Origin: an uncultured Bacilli bacterium
GTDB taxonomy: Bacteria > Bacillota_I > Bacilli_A > RF39 > UBA660
Reading direction: 5' to 3'
Assembly (NCBI GenBank): GCA_910589335.1
Contig: CAJUTW010000008.1
Span: 16,447 to 41,957, forward strand
DNA: 25,511 nucleotides
Shown here piece by piece: positions 16,762-24,275 of this stretch (position 1 is its first letter; each line of letters starts with the position of its first letter). Below the pieces are notes generated by a model. The model was not told the DNA's origin, did not search any database, and saw only the letters and a program-made list of their open reading frames with translations. The position numbers and the translations under genes are program-made.

Positions 16762-17610
16762 TTAATTCTCCATATTGAACAATTCTTCAACAATTAAATC
16801 TTGTGAATGAAGATTATTATTTTTTCCTAATAACAGATTTTCATAAAATTTAATTAAATAACTGTTCTCTTCTTTTATATTTAAATAATTATTAAAATAA
16901 TTACTTCTAACTAATGCATTCCTAAAATATACCGATTTATCTTTAAATAAAGCATTATCAACATTATATCCTAAACTAACTAAATATTTTTCAATAAATA
17001 ATGCTGTTGTTCTAGTATTACCTTCTCTAAATGGATGTACTTGCCATATATTAGATGAAAATTTAGTTATATTATTAATAACTTCAACTATATTCATTTC
17101 TTTATAATTCTTTTCTTTTTCTAAAGAAATATCATATTCTAAAGATTCAGTTAATGCATTACAATCACCATAAGCCACTGAATCATTATTTAGTATTTTT
17201 TCATGTTTAGAAAAATCTATCTTTCTAAATTCACCAGCAAATTCATAAACATCTTGAAATAAAAACTTATGAATGTATTTTAAATAATCAACTGATAATT
17301 CAAAATTATCTTCATCTAATAATTCAACTATTCTAGCTGATACAAAATCACATTCTAATTCACTATGATTTATTTTATTATTATTTCCTTTTTCAATATA
17401 GTATTTTCTTAGTTCTTTTTCCACTTCTTCTATAGTTAAATTACCTTCTACATTTTTCTCTAATAATCTTTCCAAATACTTAGAAGGCTTTAAATTATCT
17501 ACTTTTTGAAGACCAATAGCCATATCCCATTGTAACTGTTTTACATAATTAATAGACTTATATTCTTCTTCATATTGATTAATGCTTGAATCAAATTCTT
17601 TTTCACTCAT
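16762..17610 (-). CDS. Fic-domain protein with VbhA-like N-terminal segment
   Basis: Fic proteins transfer AMP or related groups from nucleotides to target proteins. The 282-residue protein carries HPFREGNTR at 192-200, the full HPFx(D/E)GNxR active site with catalytic His192 and the nucleotide-binding arginine. The usual flap region precedes it (YEFAGEFRKIDFSKHEKIL). Residues about 25-75 (QWDMAIGLQKVDNLKPSKYL, then NVEGNLTIEEVEKELRKYY) resemble VbhA-type antitoxin domains, which in fused form block the ATP site. The inhibitory motif would be KVDN, with Asp where Glu is usual. It has its own promoter and lies between the restriction operon and the Hachiman pair. The target is unknown; it may be a self-restrained toxin or a defence effector. 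Confidence 0.85.
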   Translation of the reverse strand: MSEKEFDSSINQYEEEYKSINYVKQLQWDMAIGLQKVDNLKPSKYLERLLEKNVEGNLTIEEVEKELRKYYIEKGNNNKINHSELECDFVSARIVELLDEDNFELSVDYLKYIHKFLFQDVYEFAGEFRKIDFSKHEKILNNDSVAYGDCNALTESLEYDISLEKEKNYKEMNIVEVINNITKFSSNIWQVHPFREGNTRTTALFIEKYLVSLGYNVDNALFKDKSVYFRNALVRSNYFNNYLNIKEENSYLIKFYENLLLGKNNNLHSQDLIVEELFNMEN

Positions 17611-17635
17611 AATTTAGACCTCTCAACTATTTATA

Positions 17636-17644
17636 ATTATATCA
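17636..17644 (-). promoter_or_regulatory. Extended -10 promoter of fic
   Basis: TGATATAAT on the minus strand, 26 bases upstream of the fic ATG, in the 66-bp gap after hamB. The ribosome-binding site GAGAGG lies between them. Confidence 0.55.
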
Positions 17645-17676
17645 TACTTTTTATCATTGAATTAACATTGCACCAT

Positions 17677-19824
17677 TTATAATTGCAATTTTTTTAGTAA
17701 CATTTCAAAATAATATATATACAGTCCATTGTTTGATATTTTATTATTTATAATTTCTATATTATCTTTTAATGCATCCTTCAAATCACTAATATTTTTT
17801 AAGTCAACATTACCAACAGTTTCTTTTATTATTTTTATTAATGGTGGAATTATTCCTAAAGTATCAAAAAGCTCATCATCTGTTATCATAGAAGAATATT
17901 GATCTACCTGTTTAAAAATCAAATTATTTAAAAGCCCGATTTGTTCACTATTAAAATGTTTTGTCTTTTCACAAAGCCATTTTATTATATTTACTCCTGG
18001 TATATAAGCATTTACTATATAATTATTAACCATATAAAAACTATAACTATACAAATTGTTAAGTTTTTCTCTTTTTTCTCCAACAGCTAGATCTGTACAT
18101 TTTTCTTCTAAAAATTTTCTTCCATTATCAACTATATATTTTATTTTACTATTTTTGCTAGAGTTGTTCATATTTATTGCATCACATAAAATAGAAAAAT
18201 GTCCTAAAGGAAGTGCACCTATGCTTAAAGTTTTTTTATATTTTAATATAAATTCTTCAAATATAACTTTTCTGACTTCTCTACTACAAAAAAAATTTGG
18301 ATTTTTTATTTGCTTATTTAATAATTCTTCTATTGCATCTATTAATTTTGGATATACATTATCAAAAAAATCAAATAATTTATCTATTTTTGAAAAAAAA
18401 GGTAAAAACAAATATTTTATTTCATCTAAAGTTAAATTATAATTCTTATATATTTCTTCTAACTTTTTTTGCTTTTCAACATCTGAAAGTTGACCACTAT
18501 TTATAATTTCATATTCATCTTTATTTGCCAATTCATTAATCCAAAAATTGTTTAGATCTATATATCTATTTTCTTTTTTAAAATCATCTTTTTTGCCAAA
18601 ATATGTAACTTTTCCTACTTTATATTTTCCCAGTCTACCAGCTCTACCAACAAGATTCCAAAATTCAAAATCAGATAAATCTTTATTCCCAATCCTCTTT
18701 GAAGTAATCAGCAACTTTTTAGTTGATGTATTAACACCTTCAAGTAATGTTGATGTACTTAAAAGTAACATTGTATTATTACTGTTGTTATAAGAATTTA
18801 TTACATATTCTTTTATAAATGATGGTAATTCATTGTAATGAACACCAATACCATGATTTATAGCCTTTAAAACAGACCACTCATCAATCCATTTTTCATC
18901 ATATTCTTCACTTATATATTTAATTAGATCATTATTTGTTGTTACTGTATTATTTTGTACATATTGCTCTGCAAAGTCTAATAATTCCTTTTTATTTGAA
19001 AAATACATCATGGTCTTTTCATCTGGCAGTATATTATTTTTTGCAGAAGCTAAATCAAAATTATCTTGATACGAAATTTCTATCGCAATTGGAGAATAAT
19101 CATATTTTAACACCTCAAAATTATCAATATCTGGTAAATTTATCGAATTTATAAATGGCCCTAAAAATATATATTGTTTAGATAACTTTATTGCAGTTAA
19201 ATAAGCAAGAGACATACTATACATCCTGTCGTCATTACTTTCGTTTTGTAATTTGTATATTTCATCAATTACTAATAAATCTATATCAAAATTATCAGTT
19301 TTTACTTTGCTGAAATATTCTACAAATTTTTCATGAGTTAAAATGAGACAAAATTTATCATAATTTTCTATTTTATTTGAATTAGAAATAATTTTATGTT
19401 CTGGAATAGATACGGCTATTTTTTCTAAATATTCATTTCTTAATGCAATGGTTGGTAAAATAATTAAAACTTTGTTAATTATGTTTCTATGTATACTTAA
19501 ATATTCAAATATAGATGCAGTTTTTCCAAAACTTGTTGGAGCGCTAACTACCAGATTTTTTCCATTATTTAATTTTTTAAGTATTTCTACTTGAAAAGGG
19601 TGAAGAACAAAATTATTAATTTTAGATTTGTTTTTTTCCTTGTAATTTACAAATAGTGGGTCTACTTCATCTAATTCATACAAGTAAGGAGTTAACGATA
19701 ATTTATTCATTAAAACTTGATAAGCAAGATTTTTTTTAACCTCAGATTTATCAATTGTTTTTATAATTTCTTCTCTAAAATCTTCTTCATTTACATTGAA
19801 TTTATCTGTATTATTCATATTCAC
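17677..19824 (-). CDS. hamB: Hachiman helicase HamB
   Basis: HamB is the DNA-dependent helicase/ATPase of the Hachiman anti-phage system. In the described systems it restrains the HamA nuclease and releases it on sensing aberrant DNA. The 715 residues form a Ski2-like SF2 helicase: HPFQVEIL (about 75), Walker A SAPTSFGKT (94-102), DEIY (187-190), LLSTSTLLEGVNT (motif V region, about 354) and GRAGRLG (motif VI, 393-399). A long helical C-terminal part follows. The GTG at 19822-19824 is preferred because GAGGAGG lies 6 bases before it; an ATG at 19816-19818 is possible. It overlaps the end of hamA by 14 bases, so translation is coupled. Confidence 0.88.
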   Translation of the reverse strand: MNMNNTDKFNVNEEDFREEIIKTIDKSEVKKNLAYQVLMNKLSLTPYLYELDEVDPLFVNYKEKNKSKINNFVLHPFQVEILKKLNNGKNLVVSAPTSFGKTASIFEYLSIHRNIINKVLIILPTIALRNEYLEKIAVSIPEHKIISNSNKIENYDKFCLILTHEKFVEYFSKVKTDNFDIDLLVIDEIYKLQNESNDDRMYSMSLAYLTAIKLSKQYIFLGPFINSINLPDIDNFEVLKYDYSPIAIEISYQDNFDLASAKNNILPDEKTMMYFSNKKELLDFAEQYVQNNTVTTNNDLIKYISEEYDEKWIDEWSVLKAINHGIGVHYNELPSFIKEYVINSYNNSNNTMLLLSTSTLLEGVNTSTKKLLITSKRIGNKDLSDFEFWNLVGRAGRLGKYKVGKVTYFGKKDDFKKENRYIDLNNFWINELANKDEYEIINSGQLSDVEKQKKLEEIYKNYNLTLDEIKYLFLPFFSKIDKLFDFFDNVYPKLIDAIEELLNKQIKNPNFFCSREVRKVIFEEFILKYKKTLSIGALPLGHFSILCDAINMNNSSKNSKIKYIVDNGRKFLEEKCTDLAVGEKREKLNNLYSYSFYMVNNYIVNAYIPGVNIIKWLCEKTKHFNSEQIGLLNNLIFKQVDQYSSMITDDELFDTLGIIPPLIKIIKETVGNVDLKNISDLKDALKDNIEIINNKISNNGLYIYYFEMLLKKLQL

Positions 19825-20758
19825 TTATAACCTCCTCAACTTTTTTAATAAAATCTTCTTTATTTTTTATAGGAAGAGTTACACAATAAACAGTTATATT
19901 CTTTAATTTTATCTTTTTTCTAAAATCTTTAATCTTTCTTGTTACATAATCATAATCAAACTCTTCACCATGCGCTATAAAATATACGATGGCTATATTA
20001 AATGCTAAATCTTCTTTCTTTATTTTTAAAATAGACAAATTACCATTCATAGTTAATTTTCTACCAAAACTTGTAATTTCGTATATTATATCCGTTTTAC
20101 ATCTAATATCATTTTCGCGAAGTGTTATTAATTTACATTCCTCATTCAATTTATAATCCATAAGGATTAGTTCAGCCGTATGTTGTTGAATTCCTAATTC
20201 CACTGAATTAGTTAATTTAGACTCACCAAAAAACATTGTATTTTCATTAGCATTATAATGTAATGTATCAATACCAAAAACTTTCATATTTGTATTGGTT
20301 GTTTGAGCTAATTTAGTTACAAAAGTATCCGCTCCAAATCTATCTTCTATAATTTTTGAAAGTATTATTTCTGCAAGCACATCATATCCTGTAATATTAT
20401 TCTCCAAATATGAATTAAATTTTATCTCCCAATCTTTTTGTTTAGTATCAATAATTACACCATCTGCTTTTGCTTTCAAATCTTTACATAATTTCTTTTT
20501 AATTTTAGTCGGAATACAGTCTTTAATGTATTCTTTTTTTAAATTTTTAATTAGTGAAATAAGCTGTTTTATAGGAAACTCAACTTCAATTTGCTTAAAT
20601 CGTTCTTCACTATAATTTGTAACATATCTATATAAATCTTTATCTTCAAATAATGATTTAATTATTATTTTATTAAAATTTTCTTCATTAATCTTAATAT
20701 GCTTATATTGTATATGTGAAAGATCACTTTCAACGGTTTCAAATTGATTTAAAAACAT
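19811..20758 (-). CDS. hamA: Hachiman nuclease HamA (DUF1837)
   Basis: HamA is the effector of Hachiman, a PD-(D/E)xK-like nuclease of family DUF1837. The 315 residues contain the family signature: FGIDTLHYN (Asp164), followed by ENTMFFGESKLTNSVELGIQQ with Glu179 and Lys181, which I take as the D...ExK site. The N-terminal part (about 20-140) is helical and probably binds HamB. The ATG at 20756-20758 has GAGGTAG upstream. The order hamA then hamB, with overlapping ends and a helicase partner of the expected type, is what identifies the system. A family search was not possible here. Confidence 0.86.
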   Translation of the reverse strand: MFLNQFETVESDLSHIQYKHIKINEENFNKIIIKSLFEDKDLYRYVTNYSEERFKQIEVEFPIKQLISLIKNLKKEYIKDCIPTKIKKKLCKDLKAKADGVIIDTKQKDWEIKFNSYLENNITGYDVLAEIILSKIIEDRFGADTFVTKLAQTTNTNMKVFGIDTLHYNANENTMFFGESKLTNSVELGIQQHTAELILMDYKLNEECKLITLRENDIRCKTDIIYEITSFGRKLTMNGNLSILKIKKEDLAFNIAIVYFIAHGEEFDYDYVTRKIKDFRKKIKLKNITVYCVTLPIKNKEDFIKKVEEVISEYE

Positions 20759-20778
20759 AAAACTACCTCACTTCAAAA

Positions 20779-20820
20779 AATAAGCAGTATCCATCTTAAA
20801 AAGATTAAATACTGCTTATT
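20779..20820 (-). terminator. Terminator-like hairpin in the hamA leader
   Basis: A perfect 12-bp stem (AATAAGCAGTAT, 20779-20790 with 20809-20820) with an inner 5-bp stem in its loop. On the minus strand it is followed by a T run and then, about 10 bases on, by the hamA ribosome-binding site. It lies between the hamA promoter and start codon, so it could attenuate hamAB. Confidence 0.65.
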
Positions 20821-20830
20821 TTATATATCA

Positions 20831-20839
20831 ATTATAGCA
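20831..20839 (-). promoter_or_regulatory. Extended -10 promoter of hamAB
   Basis: TGCTATAAT on the minus strand, with no convincing -35. The predicted start near 20824 puts the hairpin at 20779-20820 within the first bases of the transcript. Confidence 0.6.
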
Positions 20840-20988
20840 CATTTTTCGACATTCTTTTAGCATTTATCAATAATTTATATTTAAAATTTTAATTTTAAGG
20901 TCATTTTTACTCACAAAATATGATTTTAGATAAATTATGCCTTATATTTATTTCATTCAATCATAGCTGTCTAAATACCCAATTAAAT

Positions 20989-21264
20989 CTAACAATGGTA
21001 AGTAAACCTTTCACCACCAGAGTTTATGTGATTAGCAACTAAAATTGTATTAGGGCTATTATTGTACAATTCCTTTACTTTTTTTATACGATCATTTTTA
21101 GGTAAATACTCATCTTCATCTCTAGTCATTTTAGCAGGAATACCTAATTCTCTTAAACGATTATACATATAAGTAGAAGCTTGTAAATTTAAATCTTTCT
21201 CTTGTAATCCATTCCCAATAGCGCCACTGTCCATCCCTCCATGGCTGGCACCTGTTATACCCAA
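20989..21264 (-). pseudogene. N-acetylmuramoyl-L-alanine amidase, middle part of the split gene
   Basis: This is the front of the Amidase_3 catalytic domain: SHGGMDSGAIGNGLQEKDLN (zinc-binding His in the HGG motif, Glu in QEKD), KMTRDEDEYLPKNDRIKKV, and ILVANHINSGG (second zinc-binding His). It runs to the CCACC core, after which six foreign codons end the frame. Joined at the core to 4883 leftwards, it continues in frame as GEGAEIVYS. At its other end the frame starts only with a TTG. The usual first strand before the HGG motif and any signal peptide are absent, and a recombinase gene follows 35 bp away. A second interruption is therefore likely, with the true 5' end beyond the window. Confidence 0.82.
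20994..21018. other. attR of element 1 (right junction)
   Basis: Element arm AATGGTAAGTAAAC (20994-21007), six bases, then the core CCACC (21014-21018), after which amidase sequence begins. It mirrors attL exactly in spacing. The two arms match in inverse at 12 of 14 bases. Confidence 0.85.
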
Positions 21265-21299
21265 AAACTATATTTCTTTTATTTTTTATAGGTTATATT

Positions 21300-22904
21300 T
21301 TATAAATCAAGATTCCATTCAATCTTAATTTCTCTTGTCTTGGTATCTTTATCTAATGCACCAACATATATTTTTTCTATAAACTCATCCACAATTATTC
21401 TAGTCAGTTTATCAATTTTCTTATATTTTTTTAGTATGCTTTCTATATCTTTTGAGTTTTCTTTTCTAGTTTCAGTTTCGTCAAGTTGTTTTTCTATATC
21501 TTCAAGTCTTGTTTGATAAGATTCAACATCTTTTGTAAATTCTTCTCGAAGCATTGAAAAATCTTCTTCTGATATAATACCTTTCATCTTATCCATATAA
21601 AGATTTTTAAAGTACAACTTGCTTTCATTTAACTTTTTTTCAAGATTAGCTTTCTCTTTATTTAAATTAGTAATTAATGTATCTTGTCTATTTTGTCTTT
21701 CTAATGTTTCATTAAATTCTTCTTTTAGTAATTTTTGGTTACATTTTTTTAATAAACCATTTATAGCATCAAGTACATATTGTTCTATAATATCATATCT
21801 TATTGATTTATTATTATCACAAGTATGATACTTTTTATTTCCTTTGCATTGTAGATATGCTCTTTTTTCCATAACTCCACCAGCACATTTAATATTACAT
21901 TGATTTCTCATAAATATTCTTCCACATTCAGCACAATAAACTTTACTACTTAAAATGTGTACTTTTCCATCTTTTGCTGGTCTATGATGATTTTTTAATC
22001 TTCTCTGAACTAAATACCATGTTTCATTATCAACAATAGGTTCATGAGCATTTTCAGTAACACTCCATTCTGATTTAGGAACACTTTTAGATTTATGATT
22101 TTTATAACTAATGTTTGTTCTTTTTCCTTGTACTAAATTCCCCATATAGGTTTCATTTCTAAGCATTGTTGCGATTGTGTCTGGTGTCCATATTCCAGTA
22201 GTATCATAATCAAAATTGCAACAAACAAAATTACTTCCAATAGACTTTTTATAAAGAGATGGACATAATATTTTTCTTTCATTTAAACTTGCACATATTC
22301 TATGATAGCCAAGTCCATTTTTGTATTTTTCAAATATTTCTCTAACAATAGGTGCAACATTTTCATCAATAATAAGTTTATGTTTATCATTAGGATCTTT
22401 CATATAACCATAAGGAGCAAAACTTCCCATAAATAAACCATCATCTCTTTTATTCTTTAATGACTTTTTAACATTGTTAGATAAATCTTCTAAATACCAT
22501 TCATTAACAAGCCCATTGATTTGTCTTGATTTTTTGTTTGCTTCATTATTAGTATCAGCATTATCAACTATACTTACAAATCTAACTCCCCATTCAATAA
22601 ACTTATTATGTAAATATCTTTCTATTACTTCCATATCTCTTGAAAATCTACTTTGTGTTTTACATAGTACAATATTTATTCTTCCATTTTCACAATCATT
22701 AATTAACCTATTAAAATCTGGTCTTTCAACTCCTGCTCCAGAATAATCGTCATCTGAATAAATATCTACAACTTCCCAATCTTGATCCAAAGCATATTTT
22801 AAAAGCATACTTTTTTGATTAGCAATTGATTCACTATCATCGTTTTTATTCTTCTTATATCTATCTTCATCAGATAGTCTACAATATACACCTACCTTTT
22901 CCAT
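21300..22904 (-). CDS. Large serine recombinase (integrase of element 2)
   Basis: A 534-residue recombinase distinct from that of element 1. The catalytic Ser11 is in VGVYCRLSDEDR, followed by YSDDDYSGAGVERPDFNRL and LCKTQSRFSRDMEVIE in the resolvase domain. A recombinase domain follows (APYGYMKDPNDKHKL to about 270), then a zinc ribbon (YCAECGRIFMRNQC, with later Cys residues in LQCKGNKKYHTCD). A long coiled coil (about 400-480) precedes the C-terminal end. Its 3' end lies against the interrupted front of the amidase. The ATG at 22902-22904 is preceded by AGAGGTG, which sits in a hairpin loop. Confidence 0.93.
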   Translation of the reverse strand: MEKVGVYCRLSDEDRYKKNKNDDSESIANQKSMLLKYALDQDWEVVDIYSDDDYSGAGVERPDFNRLINDCENGRINIVLCKTQSRFSRDMEVIERYLHNKFIEWGVRFVSIVDNADTNNEANKKSRQINGLVNEWYLEDLSNNVKKSLKNKRDDGLFMGSFAPYGYMKDPNDKHKLIIDENVAPIVREIFEKYKNGLGYHRICASLNERKILCPSLYKKSIGSNFVCCNFDYDTTGIWTPDTIATMLRNETYMGNLVQGKRTNISYKNHKSKSVPKSEWSVTENAHEPIVDNETWYLVQRRLKNHHRPAKDGKVHILSSKVYCAECGRIFMRNQCNIKCAGGVMEKRAYLQCKGNKKYHTCDNNKSIRYDIIEQYVLDAINGLLKKCNQKLLKEEFNETLERQNRQDTLITNLNKEKANLEKKLNESKLYFKNLYMDKMKGIISEEDFSMLREEFTKDVESYQTRLEDIEKQLDETETRKENSKDIESILKKYKKIDKLTRIIVDEFIEKIYVGALDKDTKTREIKIEWNLDL

Positions 22905-22907
22905 CTA

Positions 22908-22937
22908 CTACAACACCTCTAATCTTAAGAGTTGTAG
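22908..22937 (-). promoter_or_regulatory. Hairpin around the ribosome-binding site of recombinase 2
   Basis: The perfect 7-bp arms CTACAAC/GTTGTAG (22908-22914, 22931-22937) enclose the Shine-Dalgarno sequence AGAGGTG, part of which could pair inside the loop. Translation of the recombinase may be damped by it. Confidence 0.45.
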
Positions 22938-22971
22938 CAAACTTAAATCTACAAAGATATTATATATCATT

Positions 22972-23115
22972 TTAAGAATTATTTAAAGCTACACTATCTT
23001 CTTCACTTGCTAATATAACTCGTAGTAATTTTTTTGCTATAATATCTTCTAAATCTTTTTCTTCAATAATTACATTATTTTTATTTACATATATTACATT
23101 ATAATTTACCTCCAT
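22972..23115 (-). CDS. Tiny ORF, 47 residues, upstream of recombinase 2
   Basis: MEVNYNVIYVNKNNVIIEEK followed by DLEDIIAKKLLRVILASEED and a short tail. It starts 14 bases after AAGGGGGT. I do not recognise it; it is acidic and probably a strand pair followed by a helix. Its place between the HTH_36 gene and the recombinase matches that of the 33-residue ORF in element 1, which supports it being a genuine gene of this element type, perhaps a cofactor of the recombinase. Confidence 0.5.
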   Translation of the reverse strand: MEVNYNVIYVNKNNVIIEEKDLEDIIAKKLLRVILASEEDSVALNNS

Positions 23116-23174
23116 TTTATCTGTACCCCCTTTTTTATTCTCTATAAAGAATATCCTCCTAATTTAATCATATA

Positions 23175-23663
23175 TCAATCCTCCTTATACTTACTTAATA
23201 ATTCTTCCATGTATGCTTGTTCTTCAGAACTTGCTTTTTCTGATTTACAAACTTCTGGATGCTCCATCCAATATGGAATTAAATTATTATTAATATTATT
23301 ATTTTTTCTTGTATATTCTTTTCTTTTATATTGGTAATTTTTTACTATGTTTTTATTCTCGTTTTTTTCTAAAACTTTAGAATTTTCATTACTTACGACT
23401 GTCTTATTTAAATAAATTTTTCTTTGTCTATTAACAAATTTAACATCTATGTACTTCTTCCTTTTTAAATTATTAATAGAATTTGATATTGTTTTTTCTT
23501 TAACACTTAACTGATTAGCAAAGTAACTATTACTAGCGTAGCAATACTCCTTATTATTTGATAATGAATTAATCATACCATAAACTAACTTATCTGTTTG
23601 GGAACAAGTTTGGTCATTTAATATTATTCTTGGTACAGCTATAAAATACCTTATAAAAGCCAT
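23175..23663 (-). CDS. HTH_36 winged-helix protein (replication-initiator-like or regulator)
   Basis: 162 residues. The N-terminal domain (FIAVPRIILNDQTCSQTDKL, YCYASNSYFANQLSVKEKTI, NLKRKKYIDVKF) is the same winged-helix type as the product at 7039-7338. It is followed by a basic Asn/Lys-rich linker and a short C-terminal segment (IPYWMEHPEVC, then SSEEQAYMEELLSKY). The frame extends to TTG 23678 and GTG 23672, but the ATG at 23661-23663 is the more natural start and matches the family beginning; no strong ribosome-binding site decides it. Such proteins occur next to serine recombinases on Firmicutes elements. A role in element regulation or replication is inferred. Confidence 0.72.
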   Translation of the reverse strand: MAFIRYFIAVPRIILNDQTCSQTDKLVYGMINSLSNNKEYCYASNSYFANQLSVKEKTISNSINNLKRKKYIDVKFVNRQRKIYLNKTVVSNENSKVLEKNENKNIVKNYQYKRKEYTRKNNNINNNLIPYWMEHPEVCKSEKASSEEQAYMEELLSKYKED

Positions 23664-23855
23664 ATATCCCACTTTCAAAATATAGTTTCTAAGTATTGGT
23701 TAAGCCTATTTTGAGCGCAATATCCCTAGGAGGATTTTTTATATCTATCCCCCAAAGATATTGTTTTAATTCATTCTATAACTTATATAGAATAGGTACT
23801 AACATAAGCCTTTAATCTTACTGTACCTCTTATAACTAACGTTCTGTAAACTTTT
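23664..23855. promoter_or_regulatory. Spacer with two hairpins
   Basis: No gene is seen. The inverted repeat CAATATC/GATATTG encloses a purine-rich stretch near 23719-23763. ATTCTATA/TATAGAAT forms a stem at 23773-23780 with 23786-23793. Neither is followed by a T run on the coding (minus) strand. Confidence 0.35.
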
Positions 23856-24113
23856 TTAGTTAAGTGTTATTGTGTACATTCCTGTATCATATTCTTGAAA
23901 TACTAGGTATTTTAATTTTTCTAATAGTTCTAGATTTTTTCTTAAACCCTCATTTTTAATTTTGATGATTTGTTGTATTTCTCCTATATTTATATCTGTG
24001 ATAATTCGTTCATTACCTTTAGCATATATATAAGAGTAAATATATTTTGCTTCTTTTGGAATACTTTTATCTTTCCATATTGTTTTTGGTATCTGAAACT
24101 TTACAATCTTCAT
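23856..24113 (-). CDS. Small winged-helix DNA-binding protein
   Basis: 85 residues: MKIVKFQIPKTIWKDKSIPK, then EAKYIYSYIYAKGNERIITD, a recognition-helix segment (IGEIQQIIKIKNEGLRKNLELLEKLKYL) and a C-terminal hairpin ending MYTITLN. It resembles the N-terminal winged helix of HTH_36 proteins and is probably a Cro-like or early regulator. GGAGG lies 11 bases before the ATG. A nearer ATG in another frame opens a 16-codon frame overlapping the start, which could reduce or couple translation. It is transcribed divergently from the XRE repressor gene. Confidence 0.65.
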   Translation of the reverse strand: MKIVKFQIPKTIWKDKSIPKEAKYIYSYIYAKGNERIITDINIGEIQQIIKIKNEGLRKNLELLEKLKYLVFQEYDTGMYTITLN

Positions 24114-24152
24114 TCATATCTTTTCCTCCTTCCTTTTTTGATGAGTTTTACA

Positions 24153-24167
24153 TCAATTTCAAATTGA
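24153..24167. promoter_or_regulatory. Operator candidate between divergent regulators
   Basis: TCAATTTCAAATTGA, perfect 7-bp arms around one base, at the start site of the leftward promoter. A bound repressor, such as the XRE protein, would shut that promoter. Confidence 0.55.
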
Positions 24168-24195
24168 GTATATCATTATATATTGAGTTTGTCAA
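24167..24195 (-). promoter_or_regulatory. Leftward promoter of the winged-helix operon
   Basis: TTGACA (24190-24195 on the minus strand), 17 bases, TATACT (24167-24172): a near-consensus promoter. The palindrome at 24153-24167 lies over its start site. Confidence 0.65.
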
Positions 24196-24211
24196 CATAG
24201 TAATTACAATT

Positions 24212-24243
24212 TTGTTGATTTTTACAACAATGTGTGCTATAAT
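24212..24243 (+). promoter_or_regulatory. Rightward promoter and dyad of the XRE repressor
   Basis: TTGATT (24215-24220), 17 bases, TATAAT (24238-24243) with TG one base before it. The dyad TTGTTG/CAACAA (24212-24217, 24225-24230) overlaps the -35 box and may serve autoregulation. Confidence 0.65.
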
Positions 24244-24275
24244 TTATTTATCAAACGAAAAAGAGGTGTATTAAG

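Noticed and set aside
16605..16793. 62-codon frame on the minus strand after fic
   Set aside because: It has no ribosome-binding site, overlaps the end of fic, and its repeated YTFAWAH only mirrors the tandem DNA repeat.
18056..19154. Several plus-strand frames of 69-128 codons opposite hamB
   Set aside because: They are rich in Phe, Leu, Ile and Ser, as expected from the antisense of an AT-rich Lys/Asn-rich gene, lack ribosome-binding sites and lie wholly within an excellent helicase gene.
23970..24274. Two plus-strand frames resembling membrane peptides before the XRE gene
   Set aside because: They are antisense to the 85-residue winged-helix gene and run across the promoter/operator region.
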